A stretch of DNA of 64,000 nucleotides from Durusdinium trenchii (lineage: Eukaryota; Sar; Dinophyceae; Suessiales; Symbiodiniaceae), in assembly GCA_963970005.1 (NCBI GenBank), contig CAXAMN010006602.1:141369-205368 (forward strand), read 5' to 3'. Made by a program: the position numbers and the translations under genes. Positions 32,783 to 44,668 of this stretch are shown here, piece after piece. The notes beneath the pieces were generated by a model. It was not told the origin of the DNA. It ran no database searches and worked only from the letters and a program-made list of their open reading frames with translations. Each line of letters opens with the position of its first letter. Position 1 is the first letter of the stretch.

Positions 32783-33810
32783 TTGGCCTCGTGCCAACCC
32801 GGGATGAGCCCGCAGAGTGCCTCCCGTGGACCCGTCGAACGGGGGTTTGTCCATGTTCCCCGGCTCTGGGAACGCAGATGTCCGCAGCGGACAGCAGGTG
32901 GCCTGGGCCGAACGTACGATGATCTTGTCTCATCTTTGGAATTCCAAGTTGGCTTGTGCCCTTACATGACCGCAGCGGTCAGAGGTGGCAGCCTTCGGGC
33001 AAGCCGTAAGGCTCATTGGAGTCTGTCGAGCACTTAGCCCCCCCTTCTCCCCCTTCCCTCCCCCGTTCTTTCTTTGCTTTCTGGGGTTTTCCTGAATGAA
33101 ATACTCAGGATCACCCCTCTCTTTCTTGGGTGTGTCCCTGGACGATTGTTCGTAGCTGGGAACACCTTCCTTTCCTCTCCCTTTCTCTCTCTTTCCTTCT
33201 CTCTTTCCTCTCTTCACCCTCTTCCCTGGGTGTCCCTGGATGCTTCGTCATAGCTGGGAGCCCTTCCTTTTGGTGCGTCCCTGGACGCATGTGTCGTAGC
33301 TGGGAGCGCCTTTGTTTCCTTCTTTCTTTCCCTCTCTTTTCTTCCTCCCCCTGCCCCCTCTTTCCTCGCGCGCGGCGTGCTTACAAGCAAACTAGGCTTC
33401 TGCAACAGGTTTTTCTAATGAGGTTTGGTTTGTCATCGGTTCGTGCCCGTTCATTTGGTTCCCCTTTCATCGGCCCCCACAGACGTTTTTTCCCTTTTTT
33501 CTTTCATGTCTTTCTGTCTTCATGTCTCTTCATCCTCATCCTTTCCTTCTCTTGCGCGTACTATCGTCCGGACCTTAGTTTGCACACACACGCACGCGTC
33601 CTTCACTTACAACGAGGTTTCAGGTCGCCCAGGTCTTTACAATGAGGTGGGCTTCATCGGGTGTTCCTGTGCACTTGGTTCCTTTCTCATTTCAACCACA
33701 CGCACCTTTGTCCCGTCTCGTCCTCCTGTCATGTCTTCATTCTTTTGTCTTGCGCGCGCACACGTACACATTGGCCTTCACCTTAGCTTTACGCCTCCCC
33801 TCGGGGAGGC

Positions 33811-34443
33811 GTGTGTGTGTAACCCTTGTAGTCACAGGGCTTCTTTTGAAGTGTGATGGATGACACTGACAAATCGTGAAGTGTACCATGTTGTTGCAGT
33901 TGAAAGGAATGATACGCACAAATCTTGAAGTGTACCATGTTGTTGCAGTTGAAAGGAATGACACGCACAAATCTTGCAGTGTACCACGTTGTTGCAGTTG
34001 AAAGGAATGACACGCACAAATCTTGATGTTTTTCATAATGTTGCAGTGCAACCTTTGGAGTCACAATCCGTTTTCGGTTTTGTTTTGTGTTGGCCTCCAA
34101 CCTTGTCGCTATGGCCTCTTTCTATTTGTGGTACCTTTCTAGTAGTTGGCTTGCCGGTTGCCCTTAGGGCCGGCGCGTCCACTCTGCTTGGCTGGATGCT
34201 TTCCTATCCAGTCAGCAGAGTTGGGGTGGGCATAGCTGCTGCTTGCTGCTTGCTGCTGCTTGCTGTTGCTTGGGCCTCCAAACTTAGGTGCGGACCTCCA
34301 ACTTCTAGCGTCGGCCTCTACTTTAACTTTAACTTACCTCGTTCTCTAAGGTTTTTACTAACTTACCTCGTTTCCTAAGGTTTTTTAACCTAGGCCGGCG
34401 AGTGGCACCGCTGTCAGTTCCGTACGCATATCCATAAGTGTGT
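33811..34443. repeat. Right copy of long direct repeat
   Basis: About 633 bp matching 32097-32782 with a few substitutions and one ~53 bp deletion. Starts GTGTGTGTAACCC and ends CATAAGTGTGT like its partner. Confidence 0.9.
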
Positions 34444-35301
34444 GTGTGTGTCACCCCCTGTACCAAAGGGTTCAATGCCACTGTTTTACACTACAACTAC
34501 ACAACGAGGCAGGGGGCACGGAGACTGATTTCCCATCCGTGCCAACGAAGCTACGGAAATCAGTTGGAAGAGAGCTGGGACGCCGGCTCTTGTACCTGCA
34601 ACGAGAACTGTTTTCAAGCTGTGACGCCACTTTCCACGCTTTGGTTCATTGTCCTTCATGCCACTTTCCCCAAAACAGGTTTCCTTCAGCCACTTGCAGC
34701 CGCCGTGGGTTTGCAGCACCGCAGTCAAGTGAGAAACCTTTTTGTTCAAACATCTACACATTTGCGGACTCTCCACCTTACCGTTCTCTCACCTTCCTTC
34801 TCAGCGTGGGAACTGAGTGTAACTGAGAACCAGTGTCAGAGTGTGTCGCGTGATGGTGTTCCATTTTCAAACTCTGTTTCTGTGAGGGCAGGTGCGGAGA
34901 TGTTTGCCCCTGTTCTCCACATTCTTTTGTGTTTCGGTCGGTGACGGTTGACTGGGCGACTAGAAAAAGAAACATATTCTGAGTTGTGAGTGCCGAGCAG
35001 GCTTTCAGACAAACAAGAGGTTGGAGAAGATGTGTGCTGCCCACTTTCTGGGCCTAGCATTGTTCATTCCTTTCACTGAGAGGGATTTGATTTGCGGAGC
35101 TTTCACAGGCTTGTGTGAACATCAAATGGCGAACAGCAACTTGGCTGCAGCTAGTTCTGTGATGTAGCAAGGCCACTTGCTCACTTGCTGCAATTGATAT
35201 GAGAACATTGGGTGCACCCCGGCTAAGCGGCTGAGTGTGTTTCAGGAAGGACATGTCTTGCGCAGTGGCCACTAGATTCAGCCAGCGGTGCTGATACTTA
35301 G
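34444..35301. other. Probable intron, no recognised exon
   Basis: Two long overlapping + frames (34438-34944 and 34440-34826) have no recognisable motif. The family B exon expected between the RAWR exon and 35302 (W.EF..AC...GF.G) was not found. Confidence 0.4.
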
Positions 35302-37040
35302 GATGTCAAGGGGCTGTGGGAGCAGTTGGACAGAGACAACAGCGGCACCATTGGCATCGAGGACAGCGGTTGATTTTGATGGGCCAATTGCATCACCTTG
35401 GAAGCACGGGAGCGCTGGAAGTGCACCCCGCTTGAATCCCCACTCTGAACGTGAAGACCCGTCAGCACTGCTCCTCGGTGAAACATCTCATCCCGAAGCT
35501 GCAGGAATTGGACTTCCGTGCTGCTGAAGAGCTGGCACTCTTCCGCACCTTAGCTGAAGGTGGAGTGATGCCCACGGAGAATTGAACACACCTTGGCAGC
35601 ACAGCGGCTGACCAACAGCTATTTGCAGACAGGGTTTGAGGAGGCCGAAGGTTTTCGCGACCGGCGTGTAATGCTGCGATCGCCAGTTTGTCGCCAAAAG
35701 GTAGGGCGGGTTCCGAGCGAGGGTGTTTAAAAGTTTAAATGCTTGCCGCACATATCGCCACAGTTGGTCTTTGGCCTTTGTGGTTTTGGCCTCAACATGT
35801 GTGGGTGCTGTCAAGAACGGAGGGGCATAGGCATAGATTAGCAGCAGAAAGTGCGGTGGCATTATTAGTCTCGGCACTGTATCTGTCATTATCTATATAT
35901 CTCAATGGGCGCGCATTTGGTGCCAGTATAAACGCATTTTACACTTGCCCGCTGATATATTTGTTTGTCTATTTATGGATCTATCTATCTATATATCTAT
36001 ATATCTATATTTCTATCTATCTATATGTGTGTATATATATATATATATACTAACTGTATATATATATATATGCATGCAGCAAGTAGCTCCTTTCCAGGGA
36101 ATCCGCCTGACAGAACATCAGGTCGGCCATATGCGATCGTGGTGGATAGGAAGTAGCAAAATGAATGCATCATTCTGCAAAGGATTGCGCATCAGTTGAC
36201 CAAAGTAGATTCGCACCGTTTGCGAGTGGAAGAGCGCTGAGTTCCTGCTCCGAGGTCAGTTTGTGATAAACAAGTTCCAAAATGCGACACAGACCTTTGC
36301 AGCCCTTTGGCAGCCTCATTTGGATGGAAAGACGATGAAAGACTTGTCCAAATTGAGTGTTGCATCACACTTATTGTGCACATCGTGGATTGAAGGCCTT
36401 AGATCTTGATGGGAACAAGACGCTTGGCATGTCAAATCGACATGTATGACCTTTTGCACTAAAGAGTTCCAACAGACTTAGCAGTCTAGACTTGGTAGTC
36501 TACTGAACTGACTTGACGCAGAAGCGGATTGTAACTGAAATGCTACATTGGTTGTTCATTGCACCCATGGCTTATCACGAGTTTGCCTTTGGCTTTCATG
36601 GGCATCCCATGTAAGGAATGTGAGTGAAGGCGAGTTTATGCAGGCTCTCAAGGAGTTTGGATATGAGAATCGGGACAGGATCATTTTCCAAGCGTTGCTC
36701 GGAAGATGAAGGGCCAGCAAACTGTGGCACCACTGGTAAAATCACACGAGATTGTCCCAAGCTCAGGCTTGACAAGCATGGCAAGAAGAAGATCAACCTC
36801 GAGGTGTCGTTTTATTTCCAGTCCCATGACCGTTCCGTCCACGAGTTGACCGACATGAAGCGACAAACTCGGACCTTTACACCGATACCCCCTGTGTGCA
36901 GGACATGACCTTTCTTGACCACTGGAAGCCAATGGAATACCTGTTGGCCTCTGCAAACCAGGAAGCAGCAAATGCTTTCAAGAACAAGAGTCCTGGCCAG
37001 TCTTTGGGGGGAGCGATGGGCACACCTGAATATCAAGAGG
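35302..37040 (+). CDS. EF-hand family B protein, repeat unit 1 (multi-exon)
   Basis: Exons joining in frame: 35302-35361, 35505-35559, 36255-36298, 36396-36418, 36616 to about 36670. Then comes a piece ending at 36804, and 36902 to about 37030. Together they read DVKGLWEQLDRDNSGTIGIE, ELDFRAAEELALFRTLAE, GQFVINKFQNATQTF, ALDLDGNK, NVSEGEFMQALKEFGYENR, KLRLDKHGKKKINLE, DMTFLDHWKPMEYL. Two canonical calcium loops are rebuilt by splicing: DRDNSGTIGIEE and DLDGNKNVSEGE. The unit matches family B: loop, ID..A...L..F, F.AL.DG....EF..A...GY, KL.LD......E, and FL..W. Donors are GA (35362), GT (35560), GC (36299), GA (36419); acceptors are AG before G. The junction between the exon at 36616 and the KLRLDKHG piece is not resolved. 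Confidence 0.78.
35965..36072. repeat. (ATCT)n and (TA)n microsatellite (intronic)
   Basis: Tetranucleotide ATCTATCT runs give way to two pure TA runs separated by ACTAACTG. Lies in the intron 35560-36254. Confidence 0.85.
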
Positions 37041-37387
37041 CTAGTTTGATCCTAAACTCTTGACGGTCGGGAGCGACAGAGAAAGGGAACAAAAAGGAAC
37101 TCTGGTTAGGACCGGTTAGGAATAGCTGAATTCAGAGTTGTTTGTACTGCAAAGATGATCAAAGAAGGCTGATTAAAACGGGGGCCCACCCAAAGTTGCG
37201 AAAAGCCTGCCGAGGTGACGTGCATCACGTAGCAGAAACCGTTTTTGCACCGCCGTTGTTCGTGGTTTGAATGGTGCCATTATGCGTCACACTCGCCATG
37301 TTCAAACAAGTTGCGACAACAGTTGCCATGATTTTGCTTCAACACATATTGATGGCGTCACTTGAATGACCGCAAGCTCACTTTGAG

Positions 37388-39427
37388 GTTGCGAACTCGT
37401 TTTGGCAGCTATTTGCGTGGCTGGAAGCTATTGTTGGATGTGGACGGCAGCAATACATGCACCGTGGAAAAACATGGATGAGCTTTGCAGTGTCATGTGG
37501 ATGATTGGGTGTCCGAGACTCCAGTGAGCAATCTCCATGACATTGATGTGGCCAAGTTTAGCATGATCTAGGCTTGTCATGTTCTTCAATATGTCACGTG
37601 AGTCATGTGTGTTTGTTTGTGAGGTTAGGGTTTCACTGCGACGCTCGTTGCTCTGAGGCAACTGGGAGGAATTCCGCCAAGCATGCAAAAGACTAGGCCG
37701 CTTGCCCTCCTGCCATAAAAACAGAAGTCATGGAACTTTGGAAGAACAAGTGCGGGGAACCATACCATACCATACCACACCCATCTTAGTGTTAGCACTT
37801 GTGGTTTTACTTGCACATTAATCAGGTTGCCATGAGCACTGTTTGTGAGGCTTCAAGCAGGATGTGGCTGGATGCTGGCGAGCACTGGATTCAACCATGT
37901 CAGGCGTGAATGGAATTGTGCATGCGTACAGGCTGTCGAGTCAAGAATGTGGACCCACATACCCCTCCTTTTCACTTGCCTGGAGTCTTGCAGGATTCTA
38001 GTAGGACCAGTACGTACACATACAAACACACACACCAGGAAGCAACAAAAGCGTTGTTTCTTGCAGGAACGATCTCTCTATCCAACATAGATCCGGCATC
38101 GAGCTCCATCTTGCAAGCATCTTTGCTTCAAGTCAAGACTGTAAGCCAGGTGTTCAAAAGAAGCGGTCGCGAAAAGACCTAAGGACTTCCGGACCTGGGC
38201 AAAGAGGGAGTTCGGCAGCGTGAAGTCCATGTTTTCGGCCTCTCAGCTTGGACTCAGTGCGACTTCGGCAGCCCCTAGTTACTTTTTGCTAACGAGGGTC
38301 CGTCCCAGCCCGGGGAAGAGCACAAGGAACTCAAACCGTTTGGATGGGAAGCTTCGTGCCAGCAGCTGTTCCTGATTCCTGGTTGAATTTCCAATCAAAC
38401 GAAGCATATGGTGGTGACTGGTGGTGGGCGAGCACACACAATGCCGCAATGAGAAACGAGGAATGCACATTGACTGCAGGTCTTTGATGAGGACAATTCC
38501 AAGTCCCTCTCCTTAAAGGAGTTCAAGCGTTCTTGTCGTATTTATGGCTTTTGTGGGCATCTGACACTTGGCCATAAGCTTCGGAGTGAGTTCTGAAAGG
38601 GCTGAGGAACTGAGTTGACAGTTGACAATGTGGAAACCCAAGGACAAGTCTGGCAAAGTCAGGAAATGCCAAGATGTTAAAGCCAAGTGTATGTATGTGT
38701 GCGTGTTTGTCAGGCATTCCCTCAAACATATGGTACACAGAGTTTTGCCATGCATGAGGACTATGAGACAGGAAGCAACCAATGCCACTGTTGTTGTGCC
38801 AATGCTGTTGGCAAGCCATCTAAGCTCACTTGCATTTATCTAAGCATTTTGACGGTGCTCCACTACTTTGCCCCAGGAAGTCGCTCTTCAATATTTTGGA
38901 ATCCACTGGCTCGGGTGGGCTGACGATGGACGACACATGGCTGCACCTTTGGATTGCATAGCAAGGCAAAGCCCATGACGACCTGACCTCGGTCAATCTA
39001 TTCGCTTTGCTTTGATTCTTTTTGCCACCCAGATTTGCAAACATCGGTCCAAGGTCCAATGTGCTATATAACTCTGTCAGGGAGGGGTGGCCATGCAGGT
39101 TGCCCTCATTCTGGGAGCCTATTTTAAGTGACCATAGGGCCAGTATGCAAAACATGACTTCTGCATTTCTGTGTTGTTTGAGCTCTAGAAGGGCACTATC
39201 GCATCAGCTCAACAACAATGAGCATTGTGTTTCCCTTCTACAGGGTTCTACTATGTCCTCACCCCATTGTTTGCAGATGGCCTGCTCTCCTTAGCCGCGC
39301 AAAAGCGGCCGCGTGACCCCACTAGGTACTAATCCCAGTGGTCAGGCTCAAAAGAACATGGACCACGCAGAACAATCTATTTGAGGAAGTGGTCTTCCTG
39401 GACCGATGGGCCAATCAGACCGTCGAG
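37388..39427 (+). CDS. EF-hand family B protein, repeat unit 2 (eight small exons)
   Basis: Exons 37388-37458, 37658-37696, 37850-37903, 38067-38116, 38184-38237, 38480-38556, 38877-38931 and 39386-39427 join without a phase conflict into about 147 residues. They read: RTRFGSYLRGWKLLLDVDG, NWEEFRQACKRLGF, QDVAGCWRALDSTMSG, TISLSNIDPASSSILQ, DFRTWAKREFGSVKSMFS, VFDEDNSKSLSLKEFKRSC, KSLFNILESTGSGGLTMD, EVVFLDRWANQ. This is a complete unit with four EF-hand-like sites. Site 1 (DVDGSNTCNWEE, split over two exons) and site 3 (DEDNSKSLSLKE, 38486-38521) keep canonical ligands; sites 2 and 4 are degenerate. Donors are GC six times and GA once, never GT, and acceptors always AG before G. Calcium sensing is likely; localisation is unknown. 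Confidence 0.82.
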
Positions 39428-39630
39428 GCATCTTGACAGTTTGTTGTGAAATGGGCAGCGGATCTTGGCTTTGGGATGGGAACGGGCCTATGATTGCTCT
39501 CGTACGACCCGAAACTGACATGGTCTCAAAAGACTGGGCTTGTTTTCGCGGCACCCAGAGTGGGGCTCACGTGTGAAACGATGGACTCTTAGAATCTCGT
39601 TGGTGTCTTTTTTCTTACCACGCTGGTGCA

Positions 39631-40760
39631 GCGAGTCGCCAGATCATGGATGACTGCAACAGCAAGAATGACACCATGACCCACCTACCATCGATTCCAG
39701 ATGGACCTGAGCCTGGTGGTGAAATTGCCAATTTGGGAGGCTGGGTATCAAGGTTTGTTTGCACGCAGACGTTGGTTTGGGCAATGCCAAAATGATCTAA
39801 CATGTACATATGACCTGAAAGGATTTGAAGGACCAGCAAGATGCCTCTAATGAAGCACCGTGTGTTGCAAAACTTACTCTCAAGAAGACGGTAGCATATG
39901 TTTGCTTTTTTGCAAGAGCTACTCTGACTCCCTCCAATTGCCCCGATTGGGACAGGCGCCAAATGCGTGGCACAATCTCTGGAGGAGGACGGTCCGTGAC
40001 CTTTGCTGAACTGCATCCAAAAATTAGCTCGAGTGCCCTTGTGCTGGGCCTTTTGGAAGCTGCAGCCGCTTGCAAATCATGGCTGTGTGATACATGGTGC
40101 TACTGGGACTATGCTTTGTGCACCCTGAGGGAATGTGTCAGTGAAAACAAGTCCCGCTTTTTGACTAATTACTAATGGCAGCTCACCAGGTTTGAAAATG
40201 ATTGGCAACATAGGCTACCTGGCCTGCCAGGTTTTGGAGTTTCCTTTTTAGCCCCAGGGTCTCAAATAGAACAACCTGTCACGCAGCACTGCAGTTCACG
40301 TTTTCACCTTGCTCTAGGGACCTTGCTAGATACGGGTGCTCCTCCTACCATCCCACATGGAGCGTGTTAATCGGTATGTGCCGCATGCTGTTGTCGACGC
40401 CTTATCTACATGTTTAGAGCAATCATGGATACTTGTGGTGGTTTTGCTTCAGGGGTAAGATGCGAATTTACCTTAGAACGGGTGCGGGATGTTCGTTGGG
40501 AATTTTATCACAAGCAACTGAGTTTGGAGCCAATCCTTGATCACTGGCTGGCTCTTTTCGTAAGACACGGCACCTCTCCTGTTTGCAGGCAGGAATTTGG
40601 AAGGAAGGAGACCTACATCCAGCCTTCAAGTCCTGGGCCAATCGACGTCGGCGCCGACCTGTGCTTTGGACCTTGCCAGGATATAATATTTGATGCTCGG
40701 AGGTCATGTTGGCAGACACCTGTCATACTCATATCTGGGATGCCAGGGGATACCTTGTAA
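39631..40760 (+). CDS. EF-hand family B, further weak fragments
   Basis: Pieces that continue the family pattern less clearly: MDDCNSKNDTMTH near 39646-39690; a longer frame 39825-40175 with RSVTFAELHPKISSSALVLG (family: loop, then ID..A...L); FRAIMDTCGGFASG near 40411-40455, before a good GTAAGA donor; and DLHPAFKSWANRR near 40610-40650 (family: L..FK.WA). Calcium ligands are largely lost. Individually each is weak; together and in order they suggest the gene continues to at least 40.7 kb. Confidence 0.4.
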
Positions 40761-41792
40761 AGAACCAAGTTCAGTAGATTCCACCAGGCCACCAGCTGTA
40801 CTGACTTGACTGTCGCGTAGATAATCTGGGCTTGTGTGGGTGGGAACAATCTGCTTATTGGCAGCATTCCGCATGAGATGATGGACAACTTTGGAGCGCA
40901 TGTGACCAAGTGGTTTAGTTTCACATCGATGCCGAGGCATACGATTTCCTCCTCAAACCCAACTCCCATGCACAAAGGAGACATCGGATGAACCAAACCT
41001 CGCCCAGGAAACAGCGTGATGAATTAGTATGTAAGCTCCCAGCGCCCCCACCCATTTGAGTTTGGCATACTGCATCGAGGTGAAGAAGCAGGATGGCAGT
41101 TTGCCGGCCCTGGCATCTCAAGTCGATTTGGGGGCTGAGTGCCTCGCTTCTTGGCAAAACCGTTTGCTGCTTGTGGGTCAAGCAACTTCACGACTGCAAA
41201 ACTACATGGCACAAGTATGTCTCATGGATCACCAGATCTTCGTGAGTTGGACAGCTGCAAACCGCTGCCCAGGCTCGTCGACCCATTTTGTTGCTGGCTT
41301 ACGTGCCAGAGGAGGGCAAGTTTAGGACCAGAGTGGGAGACTTGGGCGCAGCTCTTGTGCATTTGGCGTACCGAAGATCCGGCGCACGTTTTGAATCACT
41401 CGGCCCAAGGTCTCCGGCGCGAAAGCGAGGGCCTCGAAAGGTGGAAATGAGCGCCGAAGCGAGGACGGGTCCGGATCGAGGACGATCGACCCAGCCGAAG
41501 CGAACATCGTCTCCTCGTCCAGGTCCCAGGAGCCGAAGAAGTCCCAGCAGCCTGACATGACTTGCGCTTGTGGAGGGGAGAGAGAAAACAGAGCTTATTC
41601 ATTGCTTATTCGCAGTAAGGAGAGAACAAGGGTGAACGTCGAAAGATGTTTAGAGGAATAATGCTGTGTTTCGCAACGAAATCTTGTTCTGACAAGTCCA
41701 GCTCTCCTCCACCAAACATGTGAGCGCGCTGCTTCAGCCAGAGAAGCTGCGGGGTTCCAAACAAGCGGAGAGGTATGGCCCAAGAACAGAAG

Positions 41793-42047
41793 ACGATTCA
41801 GAAACTACATGAAACTACGATTCAGAAACTGGCGATTCTGAAGCTGCAGAGTGTCCCGATTCAGAAACTCACCTGATTCAGAAACTATCCGATTCAGAAA
41901 CTGGGGGTGGGGGCGGGGGGGCTGGGCTGGGGATCTAATGAAATGTTTGTATTGATTGTAGCGTGGACATATATTTCACAGACCCGATTCAGAAACTATC
42001 CGATTCAGACCCGTTCTAGTTTCCGAATTGTAGTTTCCGAATCCGCC
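41793..42047. repeat. GATTCAGAAACT interspersed short repeat cluster
   Basis: GATTCAGAAACT occurs six times in 255 bp at irregular spacing. The reverse-complement form (AGTTTCCGAAT, one base different) occurs twice at the right end. A G-rich block (GGGGGTGGGGGCGGGGGGG) lies in the middle. Confidence 0.8.
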
Positions 42048-42564
42048 GTTGTCTGACCTATGGCCCAATGGGACCAGCGTACACATCTTGCGAGACCTGA
42101 GATACTGGGCATGTTGCTGCGATCAGGTGGCCTTGAATGCCTTAAATTAAAGCCTCGGCCGCATCTTGGAAAGCTTCCTGGCCTGGCATCTTTTCTCAGA
42201 GAGAGAGGGCCTCCTCAAAGAGGAAGCGCTTGAGATTCATACCATTAGAAAAGCCAAAGAAAAAAGCATGTCATCCATTTTGGCATGTGCAAGATGACCA
42301 TTCAAGCCTCACCTTCAAGCCTACCCAAACAAGATGTTGTTGCAGCGACCTCACTGCGTTTCGATCCTAGTTGGTCAGGTTGGCCAAACTCGTTGGGCTG
42401 CCCATGGCATGGGAGCCTGCTCCAAACGCTGGAACCTCAGGGACTGACGAGATCGGGGTGCCCTGCGCCCAGGTCCTGAAGCGATTACGTTGATGCTGAG
42501 CATGCATATGCATAAATCCAGAAAGACAGCATCCCAACCTTCTCGGACATGAAGTGATTTGTGA

Positions 42565-42616
42565 ACACAAACACACACACACACACTGACACACGCACGC
42601 ACACACGCACACAGAT
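42565..42616. repeat. (AC)n microsatellite
   Basis: ACACACAC run, then ACGCACGCACACACGC. Confidence 0.85.
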
Positions 42617-44090
42617 ATCTATATAATCGAAACACGCTGAAGAAGAACATGTCGTTAAGACTTCCTTTCTTACTGCTGTCAGCATGTGTGACTCACGTGA
42701 CTTTGGCTCAAGATGGAAATTAGTGACTTAATAACTTTAGTGCGTGTCGCTTCTTGCATGAACTGAATTCTGTGGTGTTGTCGGCCGTTTCTGGGGCGCA
42801 ACCATCCTTCAAGCTACATGCATGCCAACGAAGCAACACGGTGCATGTTGATTCGATGCAAACTGCACGAATTTTCCACATACTTAATTTTGTGGGCCAA
42901 ACATCGTTCCTGCCGTGCCGAGGCAGAACACTTTCTCCTGGGCCTCTTCAAGAAGCCGGGGACCGAGGTATGAGAGGTCGTTGAAAAGAGATTGCATGGT
43001 CAACTTGTGACATTGCGCGACAGAGGTTGGGTCGTTGAAGCTTAAGGAATTGGGGAATTGCAGACGTGTTTGCACATATTGCTCAACTGCTCGAGGCGCT
43101 CAGACCGGAGCAGGGATGCCTTGCGATTCCTTTACGAGATGGAGAATCACATTCGTGACAGGGCCTCAAACTGTCAGAAACCTTGGAAATGCAGGCTGCC
43201 TGAGAGTAGCAACAGGTTTCCCGGAGAAGTGCGCTCATGTGATTATAGGGTTTTCTGCGCTCAAGGCGCGAGTTTGGTGATCTTATAGACGACAAGACAG
43301 TTGCAAGTATTTCAACTTGGCATGCCTTCAGTGAATGACTGAAAGAAAACGGTGATTGTACCTAAATTTGTTCTCACAAGCGGCAAACTAATAAGCTAAA
43401 CAATGTGTCTAATTTTGGGTAACGTAATTTTCGCCTTTAGCGTCGAAAGCGGGCAGCATGCAGTGCCAATCCTTTTTGGCCTAGGCTCATGGTGGAAAGG
43501 TTTGTGTCCGGCCGGATGCCACAGGGATGTGCGACCTGACCCGATTGACCCAGTCATCCTGATTGACCTCGCTTGTGAAAGCTCACGCACTTTGAGTTTG
43601 ATTAGTCAAAAAATAGTATGTAATATCGACATCTCTTGACCACATGCAGTCCGAATCCGACTCACCCGATTGAGAACATGGGCCGAGGTCAGATCAGCCA
43701 GATCTGTGGGACATCATGGATGGGAGGGACAATTTCGTGGTGCCAACCTAAGAGTCTCGAAGAGTCTCTTTCTGTAGTTTTCATCGGCAAGGATTTACCC
43801 AACGACGTGTGCAAACCGAACTCAGGAACCAAATCACCTCAATCCCGCCATTTTTGACTGCGACAGCATTCTGCTGGCGGGGTTCAAGGACTTGGAGGAG
43901 GCCAGCGGTACATGATGCATGTGATGCAATATGGCAGCTTCATTTGCAAGCTAATGCTGTTGAATGTCAAATTCAAGCTGTGTTCTTTGATTTGCCTTGG
44001 CATGTTCCAGGTGCACTCATGGTGGGCCTCAGATCAGGCACAGCTTCCATGGCGCGTTATTATCACTGACACCAGAACTGGTCGGTACAG

Positions 44091-44160
44091 GTCTTTGAGC
44101 TCCTCAAGGGCCGGGACACCATGGAGAAGATGAGCCTCCATACTATGGATGGCCAGGGAA
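44091..44160 (+). CDS. EF-hand family B exon fragment (weak)
   Basis: After GGTACAG with AG before G the frame reads VFELLKGRDTMEKMSLH, like the fourth site of family B (LF.ALD....GTLS..E). Calcium ligands are mostly absent. If real, EF-hand gene B or a paralogue reaches 44 kb. Confidence 0.35.
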
Positions 44161-44668
44161 CGCAGTGCTTGATGACGACTTCACAAACGGAGCACTTGAA
44201 GTTCTGCACACATGTGTGAGCAAGATGGTGATGTTTGATGTTGACACTGCAGGCTTGGTGGAGGCGTTCGAAGGCAGCAAAAAGCGAGCTGCCCTTGGTT
44301 TCCTTCTTAGAGATGCACGCTGCAGCATTGTCCACGAGTCTGCACTCAGAGAAATTTGGAGGTGGAACACTTGTGCAGAGGAAGGTCCTCGGCCGAAGTC
44401 AACAAAATCCAGGAACACATTCGACACATGAGCCAGACTGAAGGGCTTGCGTGGCTTGCGTGTGATGCACTTAGAGAGACTAACTGTAACTAACTTAGAT
44501 TCCCAGGATCCTCAACGAAGACACATGCTACAATATCAAGCACCAACCAGATAAACAGGTGATGACAAGTGCTGATTTTGCTCGAAGAAAATGAGAAAGC
44601 ATTTAAAAGAACACCTTGTGACCTTGTGCCAAAGATCTAGCAAAACCTAGAAAACTGCCTTACTGTCT

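Larger units (their letters stand above)
32097..34443. mobile_element. LTR-like element or segmental duplication: two ~0.65 kb direct repeats around 1.03 kb
   Basis: Two long direct repeats enclose 32783-33810, a pyrimidine-rich segment with short tandem pieces (CCCTGGAC..., AGCTGGGAGC) and no coding frame. The architecture resembles a non-autonomous LTR element (TRIM/LARD). Against that, the repeats begin and end in GTGTGT rather than TG...CA, and no target-site duplication can be told apart from the flanking (GT)n. A simple large tandem duplication of about 1.7 kb explains it equally well. It sits in an intron of EF-hand gene B. Confidence 0.5.
40761..44090. other. No recognised gene; repeats
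   Basis: Frames around 41056-41560 on + are long but Arg/Ser/Pro-rich without motifs. A short piece reading AEHFLLGLFKKPGTE near 42930 resembles the F..FL..KYG start of a family B unit, and IFDCDSILLAGFKDLEEASG near 43850 is loosely similar to its FK segment. I do not call these exons. Confidence 0.35.

Noticed and set aside
32077-34100. Minus-strand frames with repeated HSFQLQQ-type peptides
   Set aside because: Translation of the 49 bp tandem units in the long direct repeats; the same peptide appears in both copies only because the DNA is duplicated.
32097-34443. CRISPR-like array from the 49 bp units
   Set aside because: Units are directly adjacent with no spacers, and the genome is eukaryotic.
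40921-41181. Minus-strand frame at 41 kb as a gene
   Set aside because: No motif; the long frames here on both strands have no protein-like conservation pattern.
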